From: Tritrichomonas foetus
Lineage: Eukaryota; Parabasalia; Tritrichomonadida; Tritrichomonadidae
Assembly: GCA_001839685.1 (NCBI GenBank)
Contig: MLAK01000573.1
Span: 38,741 to 102,740 of the forward strand
Direction: 5' to 3'
Length of the DNA stretch: 64,000 bases
Shown here: positions 8,899 through 19,488 of the stretch, in pieces
Numbering within the stretch: the first letter of the stretch is position 1
Layout of the letters: each line of letters begins with the position of its first letter
Program-made: the position numbers and the translations under genes
The notes under the pieces: generated by a model
What the model saw: only the letters and a program-made list of their open reading frames with translations
Databases searched by the model: none
What the model was told of the DNA's origin: nothing

Positions 8899-11641
8899 AA
8901 CTGAATGTGATCAAGGAATCGAAATAATATTACCCAAAATATCTCAACAATATCATGACGAAATTATTGAAAGTATCATAAAATATATTGAATATCACCC
9001 AAGAATTATATCTATCATAATTTCCAAATTTCATGTCAAAGAAAAAGATGCCATTCGAATTCTTCAGAAACTATCGAGTGTTACCGAATTTTCTAAAGAT
9101 TATTCCCTCACTTTATATTCCCTTTTGAATTCATTCTTCCCAAAAATAGGAAAAGTAAACCATTTCAATTCCAAGTTAATACATAATGATGATGAAACAA
9201 TGAGTTATATATGGAAAGAAGATACGAATTCCTTTTTGTCAGATGGTGTTACAAATAATGATCATAAATTTTGCGATATATGGAAATATCCTATAATATC
9301 TGAGAAATGTTCAAATGATGATTCTCGCAAACCATGCTTTCTATGCTTGTCATGTGGGCATCAAGATAATATTTGTTTATCATGCGCTTTACACTGTCAT
9401 AAAAACCATAATGTGATATTTATTGACTATTGTAATTTCACATGTAAATGTAATGAAAATGGAAAATGTATGTTTTTCGACACTAGTAATTCATTTGATG
9501 TTAATAATGAGATCATCAACAGTAATTTTTCAATGGTCACTATCATGAAAATGTTTTCACAAGTAATGAAAACCAATTATGATAGAATAATTGAATCCAA
9601 TATGTGTCTTCCATCTAATGATAATGATTTCCTCAAAAGAACAAACCTATATAAATTAGAAAAAATTGCGATAACTAATTATCATTTAGAACTAATTATT
9701 GATCACTTTCTTTCAGACGAACTTCCGAAAAGCTCAATTTCCAATAATTTTCAACATCTCTATTCAGAAAGATCATTTTACTCTCCTTTAAAGCTTGTTG
9801 AAACAAACAATAGTTTCTTATTTATTGCACTCAATCATTCAATATTAGTATATGATCATTTTTTCCATTTTATTACTCAGTTTCATTCTGTTGATAATAT
9901 TATATACATCAAAGAAATTTTTAATTACTTAGTTGTAGCTTCATTATCTTCTTTCCAAATTTTTCAGATCTGCACCAACTATCCACTTCTTATGTATGAA
10001 AAACTTGAAATGGATTATGATAACTATATTCTTGATATTAAATCTGCAGAGCTTCCCAATAATAAAATAATTGTTGTAACAACACGAAAGTATGCTTCTT
10101 TCTATATGATTGATGCTGAGAACATTTTACCTCCTAGAATAATTCATGCACCACAAACAACAAAAATTACTTCAACAGTAATTATGTCTTCTTCTTCAAA
10201 GAATTATTTAATATTAGCTTTCTCATCAGGTCAAATAGCATGGATAACATTTTCAAAAGAAATTATCAACTTTAATGAAACAATCAAACTTATTTATTCA
10301 AAATGTTCAATCAGGAAAGATGATTTAATCCTATCTTATTCGTCATCTAAAAAGTTATTTTTTATTTCTTATACAAAAATCCCAGAATTATTAATCCTGA
10401 ATGAAGAATCTATTATTTCTCAGTATTCAAATCAAAAGGCATTTTGTGTGGATGCACTAGACTCATTAATATTTAGTCAGGTACACACAAAATTTCCAAA
10501 CACATTATTCTTCACTTCGACGAAAAATAACCGATTATATTCACTAGAATTTACAAACAATTATTTAATGAGTGGTCAAATCAAAAATAATATGAATGCA
10601 GATCCCAAATATCTTTATGAATATTCATTGGACTATTATGGATTCTTTGCTTTCCAAAATCAATATTTCATTCTTTCACATGATGGATTATTGCTTCAAA
10701 TTACCAAAAAATCACATTCACAAATTCCTGCTAGCTTTTGGAGTATGTCTACAATTGGTACAGCTGATCATGTATTTATAACTGGAATGGATCCAGATAT
10801 TGATTATAATCCTCTTTTAAGCAACAATAGTAGATTATTTCAGGAGAAAAATAATGTCTTAACAATTTCATCAAGAGATCACGATTTCTTGATTGTAGGA
10901 GTCATTTTACATTTGGGAGATTCTAATCAAAGTCTAGTTCCACTTAACATTCAGGTAAATAATCAAAAGACATATTTTACATATGAGAACCAATATTGGT
11001 CATTATCCTTTGGCCCTAAAGAATTGAGAGATAAAATTGAGTTAACATTTACTTCAATCAATGATAGAAATTTTGTAATAAAGGGAATTAAAGTATTTAT
11101 TATACAAAAAGAGATAATAAAACCATTTTTACAACCTCAGAAATTTGTATATCCATGTTTTACTGATATATCTGAAATGCTCAACCAATTTATATCCGAT
11201 AAACTAGATCATATTGATACTGTAAAAGAAGAAATATTAGTTAAGCTGATCAATTCTATTCCATTAGATAAATCTAAATACTTACATGAATATGAAGACA
11301 ATCTGAATGATTACAATAGCTTGTTCTATTATCATTCCTTTAAGGAAATAATAGGATCTATGTATTGTGATGAACACTTTTATGATTTCTCAAGAACATT
11401 TCTTTCAAAAATCTACCAAGGGGATGCAGAATGGAAAAATTTCATCACAAAAAAATGGTGTAAGGCAATTAAAGAAATCATAAATGAAACAGAAAATAAG
11501 GATTTACGATGGAATTTGCTTTGGTCAGATTATAGTTTGATGCCAATTGATGATCGAAAATCAATTAGTTCTAATCTTTGGGAAAAGAACTCAAATGTTG
11601 AATCAATTGAATCAGTTATTGCTGCATTTTCTTCTTATTAA
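8849..11641 (+). CDS. UBR4/BIG-like protein, UBR-box part (frameshifted)
   Basis: Continuation of the preceding frame; it opens at 8849 and its first ATG is 8873. Counting from that ATG, residues about 134-199 form a UBR-type zinc finger with the pattern CFLCLSCGH..ICLSCALHCHKNHNV...CKC. The segment CALHCHKNHNVIFIDY parallels CAKVCHKDHEISYAKY of UBR4. UBR boxes recognise N-degron residues or serve as adaptors in E3 ligases. The rest looks like a beta-propeller (about 300-650) followed by a helical region. I see no RING or hemi-RING end, so the protein is much shorter than metazoan UBR4. A further open frame of 84 codons in another phase starts right at the stop codon (11641-11895) and may be a broken-off C-terminal extension. 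Confidence 0.75.
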   Translation, partial: KKNQKDIFMEVINFFIETECDQGIEIILPKISQQYHDEIIESIIKYIEYHPRIISIIISKFHVKEKDAIRILQKLSSVTEFSKDYSLTLYSLLNSFFPKIGKVNHFNSKLIHNDDETMSYIWKEDTNSFLSDGVTNNDHKFCDIWKYPIISEKCSNDDSRKPCFLCLSCGHQDNICLSCALHCHKNHNVIFIDYCNFTCKCNENGKCMFFDTSNSFDVNNEIINSNFSMVTIMKMFSQVMKTNYDRIIESNMCLPSNDNDFLKRTNLYKLEKIAITNYHLELIIDHFLSDELPKSSISNNFQHLYSERSFYSPLKLVETNNSFLFIALNHSILVYDHFFHFITQFHSVDNIIYIKEIFNYLVVASLSSFQIFQICTNYPLLMYEKLEMDYDNYILDIKSAELPNNKIIVVTTRKYASFYMIDAENILPPRIIHAPQTTKITSTVIMSSSSKNYLILAFSSGQIAWITFSKEIINFNETIKLIYSKCSIRKDDLILSYSSSKKLFFISYTKIPELLILNEESIISQYSNQKAFCVDALDSLIFSQVHTKFPNTLFFTSTKNNRLYSLEFTNNYLMSGQIKNNMNADPKYLYEYSLDYYGFFAFQNQYFILSHDGLLLQITKKSHSQIPASFWSMSTIGTADHVFITGMDPDIDYNPLLSNNSRLFQEKNNVLTISSRDHDFLIVGVILHLGDSNQSLVPLNIQVNNQKTYFTYENQYWSLSFGPKELRDKIELTFTSINDRNFVIKGIKVFIIQKEIIKPFLQPQKFVYPCFTDISEMLNQFISDKLDHIDTVKEEILVKLINSIPLDKSKYLHEYEDNLNDYNSLFYYHSFKEIIGSMYCDEHFYDFSRTFLSKIYQGDAEWKNFITKKWCKAIKEIINETENKDLRWNLLWSDYSLMPIDDRKSISSNLWEKNSNVESIESVIAAFSSY

Positions 11642-12325
11642 ACATAATCTTATTCGCCATTTTTAAAAAGATTTTGAGATTATTTTACCAATTTATAAGA
11701 TTCTTTCCCACGATTTTCAGACTTGGAGGAAAGCTCGTGATTTATGATGATGATAGAGAATATGATAAAAAATTTTTCCCCAATTACACTATGCTTTTCA
11801 ATGATTGGGTAAAGGCGAGTGAACGTAAGAATAGAGGAGTTTTCTTATTTCAATTTATCCAATTTTCTTTTGACAACATTCGATCCATTTCCTTTTAAGT
11901 TTTCATCTACATCATTTACTGAATCATACAACCGAATACGTTTATGTTCCATAAGACATTTCCGTGTACTTTGTTCAACATGCCGTCGGATGCACGCTCT
12001 CACTTTCTTTATACTTGTACGTCAAGTTGAACATGAGCTATTGAAAAAACCATTGTTAATCCCAAAAAAATAGGAAAATTCTGCATGATTGACGGATTAG
12101 AATATGGAAAAATGACATTGACCAGCGATATTCGTTCACACTTTCTTTTTTTTTACCAAAAAAAAAGTTCAAAAAGAGAGGGAACGAAGCCTGTTTCAAT
12201 TTCTTGATCAAAGAAGAAAGAATGATCATTCCCTTATTGTGCTTATAATAACAAAAATTTATATGTTATAAAAGTGTGTAGATTCAGAGTGTTTATTGTG
12301 GAAAAAAAATAAATGAGAAACTGAT
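11642..12325. other. Spacer with a possible broken C-terminal extension of the UBR gene
   Basis: Plus-strand frame 11641-11895 is open for 84 codons in a phase different from the UBR gene and contains protein-like RLGGKLVIYDDDREYDKKF and MLFNDWVKASE. It has no good ATG of its own and may be a frameshifted tail. The rest, including the presumed 3' ends of two convergent genes, is non-coding. Confidence 0.35.
12131..12188. terminator. Stem-loop between convergent genes
   Basis: TTCGTTC (12131-12137) pairs with GAACGAA (12182-12188). Inside, a run of T (12146-12154) faces a run of A (12158-12166) across ACC. It lies between the 3' ends of the UBR and V-ATPase genes. A role in 3'-end formation is only a guess. 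Confidence 0.25.
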
Positions 12326-12841
12326 TCATTGTGAGAGGGTTTGATCTGCACAATCTTCCTTCTTGCTGGACAAAATGATAGCCACAATGAAACCATACAA
12401 ACCAAGGACTTCTCCGAAGATGAGAATGAGCATGGCACCCATAATCAATCTCGGTTGTTCAGCCATTGCGCGAACGGCAACGTCACCGGCAACACCGATG
12501 CAGCAGCCAGAGGAGAGTCCAGTGAGACCGACGCTGAGTCCACCAGCAAGATTGGCATAACCGCTGAATAAATTATATGGATATTTCATTCCTGGAGCGA
12601 CAATGATAGCTGCGACAAGACCGTAAATACCGACAATACCAGCCATAATGACGGGCATGAGTCCTTTGTAAATTTGCTCTGGATGAACTGCGCAAACAGT
12701 GAAAACGCCGATTGCTGATTTAAATGTTCCGAAAGCGCTACCAAGGGATGTAAAAGCGAGAGCACATCCAATTCCGAGATATGAGAAGAAGGGGGCGACT
12801 GGTGGGCAATTAGGATCCCAGGTAAGAACTTGACCCGGCAT
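12326..12841 (-). CDS. V-type ATPase proteolipid subunit c (171 aa)
   Basis: Forms the rotating c-ring of the V0 sector, carrying protons across the membrane of acidic compartments. Four hydrophobic helices are evident at about 18-45, 58-82, 97-120 and 133-157. The essential proton-carrying carboxylate is Glu144 in LILIFGEVLGLYGFIVAII. GxGxG-like helix-packing motifs and MAEQPRLIMGAM match the family. Length is normal (usually 155-170). Codon use is richer in G/C than the neighbours, as expected of a highly expressed gene. Start ATG at 12841, with TCACTTTTTCA about 38 nt upstream, a good trichomonad-type initiator. Confidence 0.97.
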   Translation of the reverse strand: MPGQVLTWDPNCPPVAPFFSYLGIGCALAFTSLGSAFGTFKSAIGVFTVCAVHPEQIYKGLMPVIMAGIVGIYGLVAAIIVAPGMKYPYNLFSGYANLAGGLSVGLTGLSSGCCIGVAGDVAVRAMAEQPRLIMGAMLILIFGEVLGLYGFIVAIILSSKKEDCADQTLSQ

Positions 12842-13372
12842 GCTTTACTATGAAAAGCGGTTTTCCCTTGAAAAAGTGAAACAGACGCTAAAAAACGATA
12901 AAATTCCTCTCAATTTTCTTTTGAGAAACGATAGGAAATGTTATATGAAAATGTGAATGATTTTTTAGGAAAAATCTTCGGACATTTGAAGTGAAAAAAA
13001 TGATCGATAATGTTCTTGATCGGGATTTTTCTAGCTAACATTGGAATATAGACACTCCATTGAGCTCAAATTTATATTCAATTCTAGAAAAATATATTGG
13101 ATAGTAAGATTTTCTCAGAATCAAAACAATTACTCGTTTTTATTTAAATAGTGACTAAAATTATGAATTTATTTTTATGCTATTAAAAATAATATAATAG
13201 ACGATTAATTTATTTATATAAATATCAGAATAATTGTTTTTTAATTAATATTAATGAAGATAAAGACGTTTGAATTTTGATGTAATTTGATATATTTTTG
13301 TAAAAAAACAAATAACCGTTATATCTTCAGAATTTTCAATCCTATCGTCATCAACTTCAAACATTTTAAGAC
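12842..13372. promoter_or_regulatory. Divergent promoter region, V-ATPase c / TBC genes
   Basis: A 531-base spacer between outward genes. Initiator-like TCACTTTTTCA reads leftward from 12879, and TCATCAACTTCA lies just before the TBC start at 13373. The middle is very AT-rich with no coding signal. Confidence 0.4.
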
Positions 13373-15160
13373 ATGAAATCGCTTCCCCAGACTTTAATTC
13401 TCACTGTTTTTCATGCGGTTGAGACGAGCGTTCCTCATAAAGATGTATCCACAGGAATATTAATTGTTGGCCAAGATTCAGGATCACTTTTTTTTAAATG
13501 GTCTCCATACAGCTTTAATAAAGATTATTTTCATTCCAATTCAATCCTTGATAATAACACAAATAGCAATTCCAATAGCAGCAATAAGATTAATTCCACG
13601 CAAAGTTATTCTAATATTTTTAATTCTACCAATAATGGATTGAATATAATACAACAAAAAATATTAGGAAAAAGTTGTACTCAAAGAAGTCCAAAAACTT
13701 ATGTTCATCAAATTTATTTAGCTGCTCCACAAATACAAAAAATCATTTTAACAACAATGCCAAATTCTGCTGATCTTTTAATTTCGACTTTGCATCCACC
13801 GGAAATGCATCAATTTCGCTTTACAGTTAGTTGTAATCAATATTCACTCCAGTTACTTCAATTACTAGCAATTAATTCAACTTTATCTGAAGGTTTGATC
13901 ATATCAATGGATTTTTGGCGAGCGACTGCTTTTAATAATGCAAACACATTTCCGACTTTTTCTAATATGCAAAGAGTTTATGATATTTCATGTGAAAATG
14001 GGAGATTTATCGTTCCTTATATTCCAATCGCTTCATTAGCATCTATTCCAGCCATAGATAAACTTCAATCTACAGAAATAGCAGCAAAATTCAAAATTGA
14101 TGGCCTTCAATTTACACAATTTCCAATGACTGTCGAAGATTACAATAAAGTTGTTGGAAGCTCAATTAAAATTAGTGACATTCGATTTCAAGCTGCACGA
14201 AAAGGAATTGATTATAAACTGAGAGGAATACTATGGCCACAATTATTGGATATTTTACCATTTGAGAAAGATGTTTCCAAATATTTAAAAATTCGCGAAA
14301 TTGAATATAACAATCTGAAAAAACAATGGCAGCTTTTATCTTCATATCAATTAAATAAACGTCCAGAACTCCGTTCTGCTTTTCAAACAATTAGAATGGA
14401 CGTTCGAAGAACATCAATGCCTAATGAAAATCTTGAGCATGAAGAAACCAAAATCAAAAGAGTAATGACCAATATTTTGAAAACATATTCACTATATAAT
14501 TATAATGTTAGATATACGCAAGGTTTAAATGATATTTTATTACCTTTTATTTTAGTTCTAAGAGATTCTTATGAAGAATATTATGAAAGTTTGTCATTTT
14601 GGTGTTTTGCTTCATTTTTAGAAAAAATTAAAAGTGCATTAATTGATAATAACATGGATACTGCAATGCAAACAGATTTACCAATGATTTATTCATTGAT
14701 TGAGACAAATGATCAAAAATGTTCTAGCTTTTTAAAAGATTGTAATATGGAAGATTTAAATTTTTTAGTTTCTTCATATATGCTTTCTTTTCGTCGATCA
14801 TTTTATGAAGAAGATTTAGAACGCTTTTGGGATACCTTACTTGCTTCTTCTGATCCACATCTTTTTATTCTTTGTTTTGCAGCATCTTTGATTATTTTCT
14901 CATTCCCTTCATTTCAGAAGATTAAGAATTGTTCTACACCACATATTCTCCCATTATGTGATAAAATATTCTCTCAACAACCAATTGGATCTGTTGTTGG
15001 TGTGGCATTAACTATATTTACTGAAAAATCTAAAGAGATAAATATTAAAAAAGGTAATGAAAAACCAAGCAGCCCAATTTCTCAATTTGAAACCGACTAT
15101 TTTATTCCTTCACTTCTTGATGAAACAAAGGAGTGCATAAATGCGAAATTATTTGTTTGA
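13373..15160 (+). CDS. TBC-domain Rab GTPase-activating protein (595 aa)
   Basis: Stimulates GTP hydrolysis by a Rab GTPase in membrane traffic. The TBC domain spans roughly 272-520. It begins ARKGIDYKLRGILWPQLL, carries the arginine finger IRMDVRR (IxxDxxR, I340-D343-R346) and the glutamine finger YTQG (Gln383), and continues with LERFWDTLLASSDPHLFILCF. The N-terminal 270 residues include an Asn/Ser-rich low-complexity stretch (about 55-90) and a conserved-looking region resembling the TBC1D15/Gyp7 N-terminus (KILGKSCTQRSPKTYVHQIY). Both catalytic fingers are present, so it should be active. The target Rab cannot be read from sequence. Confidence 0.92.
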   Translation: MKSLPQTLILTVFHAVETSVPHKDVSTGILIVGQDSGSLFFKWSPYSFNKDYFHSNSILDNNTNSNSNSSNKINSTQSYSNIFNSTNNGLNIIQQKILGKSCTQRSPKTYVHQIYLAAPQIQKIILTTMPNSADLLISTLHPPEMHQFRFTVSCNQYSLQLLQLLAINSTLSEGLIISMDFWRATAFNNANTFPTFSNMQRVYDISCENGRFIVPYIPIASLASIPAIDKLQSTEIAAKFKIDGLQFTQFPMTVEDYNKVVGSSIKISDIRFQAARKGIDYKLRGILWPQLLDILPFEKDVSKYLKIREIEYNNLKKQWQLLSSYQLNKRPELRSAFQTIRMDVRRTSMPNENLEHEETKIKRVMTNILKTYSLYNYNVRYTQGLNDILLPFILVLRDSYEEYYESLSFWCFASFLEKIKSALIDNNMDTAMQTDLPMIYSLIETNDQKCSSFLKDCNMEDLNFLVSSYMLSFRRSFYEEDLERFWDTLLASSDPHLFILCFAASLIIFSFPSFQKIKNCSTPHILPLCDKIFSQQPIGSVVGVALTIFTEKSKEINIKKGNEKPSSPISQFETDYFIPSLLDETKECINAKLFV

Positions 15161-15462
15161 ATTTAGAATAAAAATATAGCTCTATTAAAACATGACTTAT
15201 TGTTTTTCCACAAATAGGACAAGTATAAAATTAAAAGAAACAAAACATCAAAATAACAAAATTATTATCGAAAAAAATTTTACAAACAAAAGAGATAGAA
15301 AAGATATAATAACCAAGGATAGAATTATAAATGCTATTGCTGATAGTTAACTTCATGCAATAGTCATCAGATAGACATTTTAAAATGTATCTGTATAGTT
15401 TCAATCATTATTTTCATTGTTAATATACACATCTTTGTATAGGCATAATAGAAAGAGATAGA
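15161..15462. other. Convergent 3' spacer
   Basis: AT-rich spacer of 302 bases between the stops of the TBC and phosphatase genes. Nothing else seen. Confidence 0.5.
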
Positions 15463-16578
15463 TTAAAAGTGGAACTTGAGTGAAGGTAAACTTCCTTTTG
15501 ATGAATTGTGACGATGAGGCGATGCTTTTGGTAAAAATATTGTTCCTGATGATTGTCTGTGTGTTGGCTGAAAAGGAATTCTTGAGAAACTGGAAGTCTT
15601 CTTTACAGCAACGCCAGTTGGATTGAAATTCATGCGGACTTCTTCTTTGGCCATTTTTGGAGTTGCCTCTAAGATTTCTGGCGTAATGTTTGATTCCTCA
15701 TCAATTGTGATGATTGCACAATAGTTTGGAATTTGAGAATCATAACTACTCGATGAGTAGACAGAGAGGATATTTAAATGTGGATACATTTCAGCACCCT
15801 CCATAATAAACGAATGTCCTCTAATAATTGCAGTTATTCCAGTTTTTTCATAAAATGAATTGACAGCAACTGATCCAAATATGCATCCATGTCTTCGAGT
15901 GGAGGGTAAAAAATCACACGCACCAATTTTTGAAGGATCTGACCATACTAAATCCTCAACAAGAGGATTTGAAAAATCGAGAATTGGCTTGTTGATTCTT
16001 TCAATATCTGAAAGGTCATTTAGTTTTGGCGATAAACCGCCATGTACACAGAAAATTGAGTTGTTTACAACAGCGGCGAGTGACATATATGCGAATACGT
16101 CGTTAAAGAGGTCAAACATATCGGGGTTATAATTACCATCAAGTATTTCGTCTCTAAACCCGTAATTTTTGCAAACACTTCGAAATTCATGATTTCCCCT
16201 GAGGAGGATGACGCTTTCCGGATAAGTGCAAAAGGCAGACATCAAGAGAACCAATACATCGATTGAAAATTCGCCGCGATCAACATAATCACCGAGGAAG
16301 ATATATTTCGTTTCCGGTGGGAATCCGTAGGTCCCGAAAATGCGTAATAGGTCAATCAATGAGCCGTGGATATCTCCAACAACGATGACGGGACCTTCGA
16401 TTTTGAGAAGGGTTGGATATTGCGAAAGAGTTGATATTGTAATTTTACATAAATCGGAAATAGTTGATTGGTCGAAGGTTGGGACACCCAGAGTTTTCAT
16501 CATCAATGCTATGTTTTCGCAGTCTTTAAGCATGAGAGCTTTAAAGCTTAAAAAGATCGAGCGAGTCACCGAGAGCAT
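15463..16578 (-). CDS. PPP-family Ser/Thr protein phosphatase, PP1/PP2A-like (371 aa)
   Basis: A metal-dependent protein phosphatase. The three family signatures are present: GDIHG (68-72), GDYVDRG (96-102) and GNHE (128-131). They are followed by CVHGGLSP, the LVWSDPS segment and RGHSF. The catalytic domain ends near residue 290. A Ser/Arg/Pro-rich basic tail of about 70 residues follows (FSRIPFQPTHRQSSG), probably regulatory or targeting. I chose ATG 16578; the longer frame begins with TTG. Start choice is uncertain because ATGs also occur at residues 16, 26 and 27 of this frame. It is a diverged relative of the phosphatase at 21602, with which it shares the layout. Confidence 0.92.
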   Translation of the reverse strand: MLSVTRSIFLSFKALMLKDCENIALMMKTLGVPTFDQSTISDLCKITISTLSQYPTLLKIEGPVIVVGDIHGSLIDLLRIFGTYGFPPETKYIFLGDYVDRGEFSIDVLVLLMSAFCTYPESVILLRGNHEFRSVCKNYGFRDEILDGNYNPDMFDLFNDVFAYMSLAAVVNNSIFCVHGGLSPKLNDLSDIERINKPILDFSNPLVEDLVWSDPSKIGACDFLPSTRRHGCIFGSVAVNSFYEKTGITAIIRGHSFIMEGAEMYPHLNILSVYSSSSYDSQIPNYCAIITIDEESNITPEILEATPKMAKEEVRMNFNPTGVAVKKTSSFSRIPFQPTHRQSSGTIFLPKASPHRHNSSKGSLPSLKFHF

Positions 16579-17985
16579 CAACAAAATTAATTTTTAAAAT
16601 TTGAATGTAATCACTAGGTGAACTTTTTGACTAGTTGTATAAAAAAATTCTATGAAATAATATACAATCTGAGTTTTCGCGTGCTTCTCGATGGATTTCG
16701 AATATTTTCAGATAAATGCACCATTAGAAGAAGATATTAAAATGATGCTGTGATTTTGATATTCAATATTTCAAAAGAATTACGCTAATTTTCAATAGAT
16801 ATAAATCTATTATTCAATGGGATCGATTTTTTTCAAAAAGCTTTTCTCAAGTGTTTTGAATAATCGCCAAATTTTTGAATTAGTTAAAAAAAAAAATTAT
16901 TTGAAAAGAAAATCAATATGAAATATTTCATAAAATAAATTCAAGGGGAAATATTGAATAAGAATATTTAAGAAAAATTTTACGATAGTAAATTTATTTT
17001 TGGCTTTTTGATCAATTAATTGGCATGTAAAAAAATTGAGAGAATTTCGATGACTCAACGTTTAGATTTTTTCAAATTTCTGAGATATTATTTCTCATTA
17101 ATTGTAACCTTTCTCAACATTATATATGCAAATTGATATTTGCATTATATGGTACTATAATATTATCTCACTCTTTATTGTTTTTGTAAAAGAAAATGGC
17201 ATCTATTTTCAGAAATTGATTTTATTCATGAAAACTTTTGTCCATTCAATTTTTTTTTTTGCGTGAAAAGTTTGTAATATTGTGAGAAAAATTGAAAAGC
17301 ATATTTTTGTGTTTCTTTATCTCAATAAAGTGGTTAAATTGATATGATTGATGGATATTTAATACATAACATACTTAATGTAAAATTATGATTTACTGAA
17401 CTATTTTAATTTCTAAGATACATAGAAATATTTATGTTTTTATTTGATTTAGAATTTCAGTCATTATTTTTTCTATATGTTATGAAAATTGAATTGATTA
17501 ATTTCTATCAATGCGCGATTTTGAAACAAAGCTTTTTGGAATATAATTATCCAAGAAATATGATATTTTCTCGTGTTTTGAAAATGTCGAAAAGTCCATC
17601 TAAATTTCCACCAATAATCCTTTGGAAATATTGCAATTGTTTTAATTAAAAAGAATAATTTCGAGTGTTTTTACTTTACCTTTAAATCTGTGTATTCCTC
17701 ACTCATTTGGCCATTCCAAGTCCCATTCAAATTTATTGTACTTTTCGACATTTTTTGTTTTCTACATTTTTCAATTGATTTTTTTCCACAGACCAAGAAA
17801 AGCCCCACATTTTCAAAACGCTACTAATACATACTGTTGCATTCTTTCAACTAATTTCCAAAAAACTTTTCCTCAATCTTTTTATAACATATTCTGAAAG
17901 ATTCCTACCATTACAAAAAATTTTCTATATTAAGTATTCAAATTGTGAAATAGTATTGAAATATTCTTGTTTCACAATTCTTCAA
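16579..17985. other. Gene-poor spacer with a small inverted repeat
   Basis: No full gene. An imperfect inverted repeat around AAAATGTCGAAAAGT lies at 17581-17604 (plus) and 17729-17754 (minus). Each arm opens a short frame beginning MSKS. The remainder is AT-rich without coding signal. Confidence 0.4.
17671..17751 (-). pseudogene. Short ATG-started coding remnant
   Basis: A 26-codon frame reading MSKSTINLNGTWNGQMSEEY and then TDLKVK before TAA. The composition is protein-like and the final codons AAG GTA AAG resemble a donor splice site, so it could be a first exon or a truncated gene start. No downstream continuation found by eye. Confidence 0.25.
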
Positions 17986-19260
17986 TTACCTAATATTTTG
18001 AACCGAAGGAATTTTTTTGGAATTAAGCACTGACTTTACATTCACGTCTGTTAACTGTATCTCAAGTTGTGACATTTCTGTGGCTTTTTTATAATTGACT
18101 AAATGACGAATAGCCAACAAAGAAGGTTGTCCAATATTTGATGGTGGTGCACTTTTTCTTAGCTGAGGAAGATTAGTCTTTTTTGATTGTGCTTCTTTCA
18201 ATCGAAGTTCTAATTGTTTTTTTAATTTGAGATATGACTCTTTTTCATTTTCTAGTCTTGACATCAAAGTTTGTATTTTTCTGTTTTTGTTATCATTAAA
18301 ACATTCAATTTGTAAATGTTGTTTTTCCAACATCTGTTCATACAATTGTTTAATATGTGAAACTGCATTTCTTTGAGCTTCAATTGTTTCCAATCTCTGC
18401 AATTCATCTGCTTTCTTTTTAACTTCTTTTGCATTTTCAAAATCATGAGCAAGAGCCAATATTTTTTGTATTTTTCGAATTTGTAAAAGTTTATTTGATG
18501 GTTTTGTGAATTGTTGAATGAATTCTTGTGTTTGACAATCAATTTGAAACTGCTTTTTTTCATCTTCATAACTTTCAAGGAGTTCATTAAATCTTAAATC
18601 TTCCTGTTCTTTTAATTCATTTATCATAACTTCATATTGCTTAATAGCTTTTTCTTCTTTTGATTGAACTTCTTCAATTCTAGATTCAATTGATTTTGAA
18701 AGAGTTGAAGAAAAATGATTCCCTGAATCACATAAATACATATCAATCAATTCAACAATGGCTTTATCCATTCGAGCGGCAGAGTCATAATTTTCTTCAA
18801 TCAAATATATCATTGATTTACTTTTCGCAAATTGAAGAGCTTCATCTCTCATTGAAAAAGGAGGAAGAATTTTCTTATCCATGAATTGCTTCAAAGCTTC
18901 TTCTAATTCTTCATCTGTAAATTTTGACTCGTATGCTGGCGTTTTCATTGGTGAATTTTGTTGTGACTTACTTCTTTGATTATTCCTTTGATTAGACATG
19001 GAAATATTTGATATTTTACTAGAATTTGGAATTTCTGTTATGAAAGGAGACTTTGGACGTGATGGCGATTGTGATGATGATTGTGATGCTGTTTTTGAAG
19101 GTGATGGTGATTTACTCTGTGATTTTGAGCGTAGTGGTGATGAAGCAATTGAATTGTCTGATGGAGACAATTTCTTTTTATTTGGGGTATGTTGACCATC
19201 TGTAGCTGAATTTGAAGTATCAACCAACTTATTACCAGAAGATTCAATAATATTGTTCAT
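17986..19260 (-). CDS. Coiled-coil protein with Ser/Pro-rich N-terminus (424 aa)
   Basis: Function unknown. Residues 1-105 are basic and Ser/Pro-rich with repeated SPS and SxSP motifs (KSQSKSPSPSKTASQ), likely phosphorylated and possibly microtubule-associated. Residues about 110-170 form a conserved-looking block (FTDEELEEALKQFMDKKILP then LIEENYDSAARMDKAIVELI). Residues about 180-360 are heptad-rich coiled coil. I chose ATG 19260; the longer frame starts at TTG. It resembles cytoskeletal coiled-coil proteins in general terms only. Divergent from the membrane protein gene, with 228 bases between them. Confidence 0.75.
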   Translation of the reverse strand: MNNIIESSGNKLVDTSNSATDGQHTPNKKKLSPSDNSIASSPLRSKSQSKSPSPSKTASQSSSQSPSRPKSPFITEIPNSSKISNISMSNQRNNQRSKSQQNSPMKTPAYESKFTDEELEEALKQFMDKKILPPFSMRDEALQFAKSKSMIYLIEENYDSAARMDKAIVELIDMYLCDSGNHFSSTLSKSIESRIEEVQSKEEKAIKQYEVMINELKEQEDLRFNELLESYEDEKKQFQIDCQTQEFIQQFTKPSNKLLQIRKIQKILALAHDFENAKEVKKKADELQRLETIEAQRNAVSHIKQLYEQMLEKQHLQIECFNDNKNRKIQTLMSRLENEKESYLKLKKQLELRLKEAQSKKTNLPQLRKSAPPSNIGQPSLLAIRHLVNYKKATEMSQLEIQLTDVNVKSVLNSKKIPSVQNIR

Positions 19261-19488
19261 TAAATACAATAGACTCGAATTAAAGATTTAAATATTGAAT
19301 GCGAACCATTTTGGCATTTTTCAATGAACTCAACCGAATAATGTATTAAAAAGTTCCAATGAATTTGAATAATCATTCAATATTGAATAATCCAAAGTTG
19401 AATAATAACAGGTTTATTTAAGTTTATAAATGGTCGATTATGCCACCCAAATAAGCTCAGAATAATTTCCAAAATTAATTCACATCAC

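Noticed and set aside
12341..12571. Frames antisense to the V-ATPase gene
   Set aside because: Shadows of a strongly conserved proteolipid gene.
17434..17649. 71-codon plus frame
   Set aside because: TTG start and AT-rich random-looking residues; only its last part overlaps the MSKS inverted repeat.
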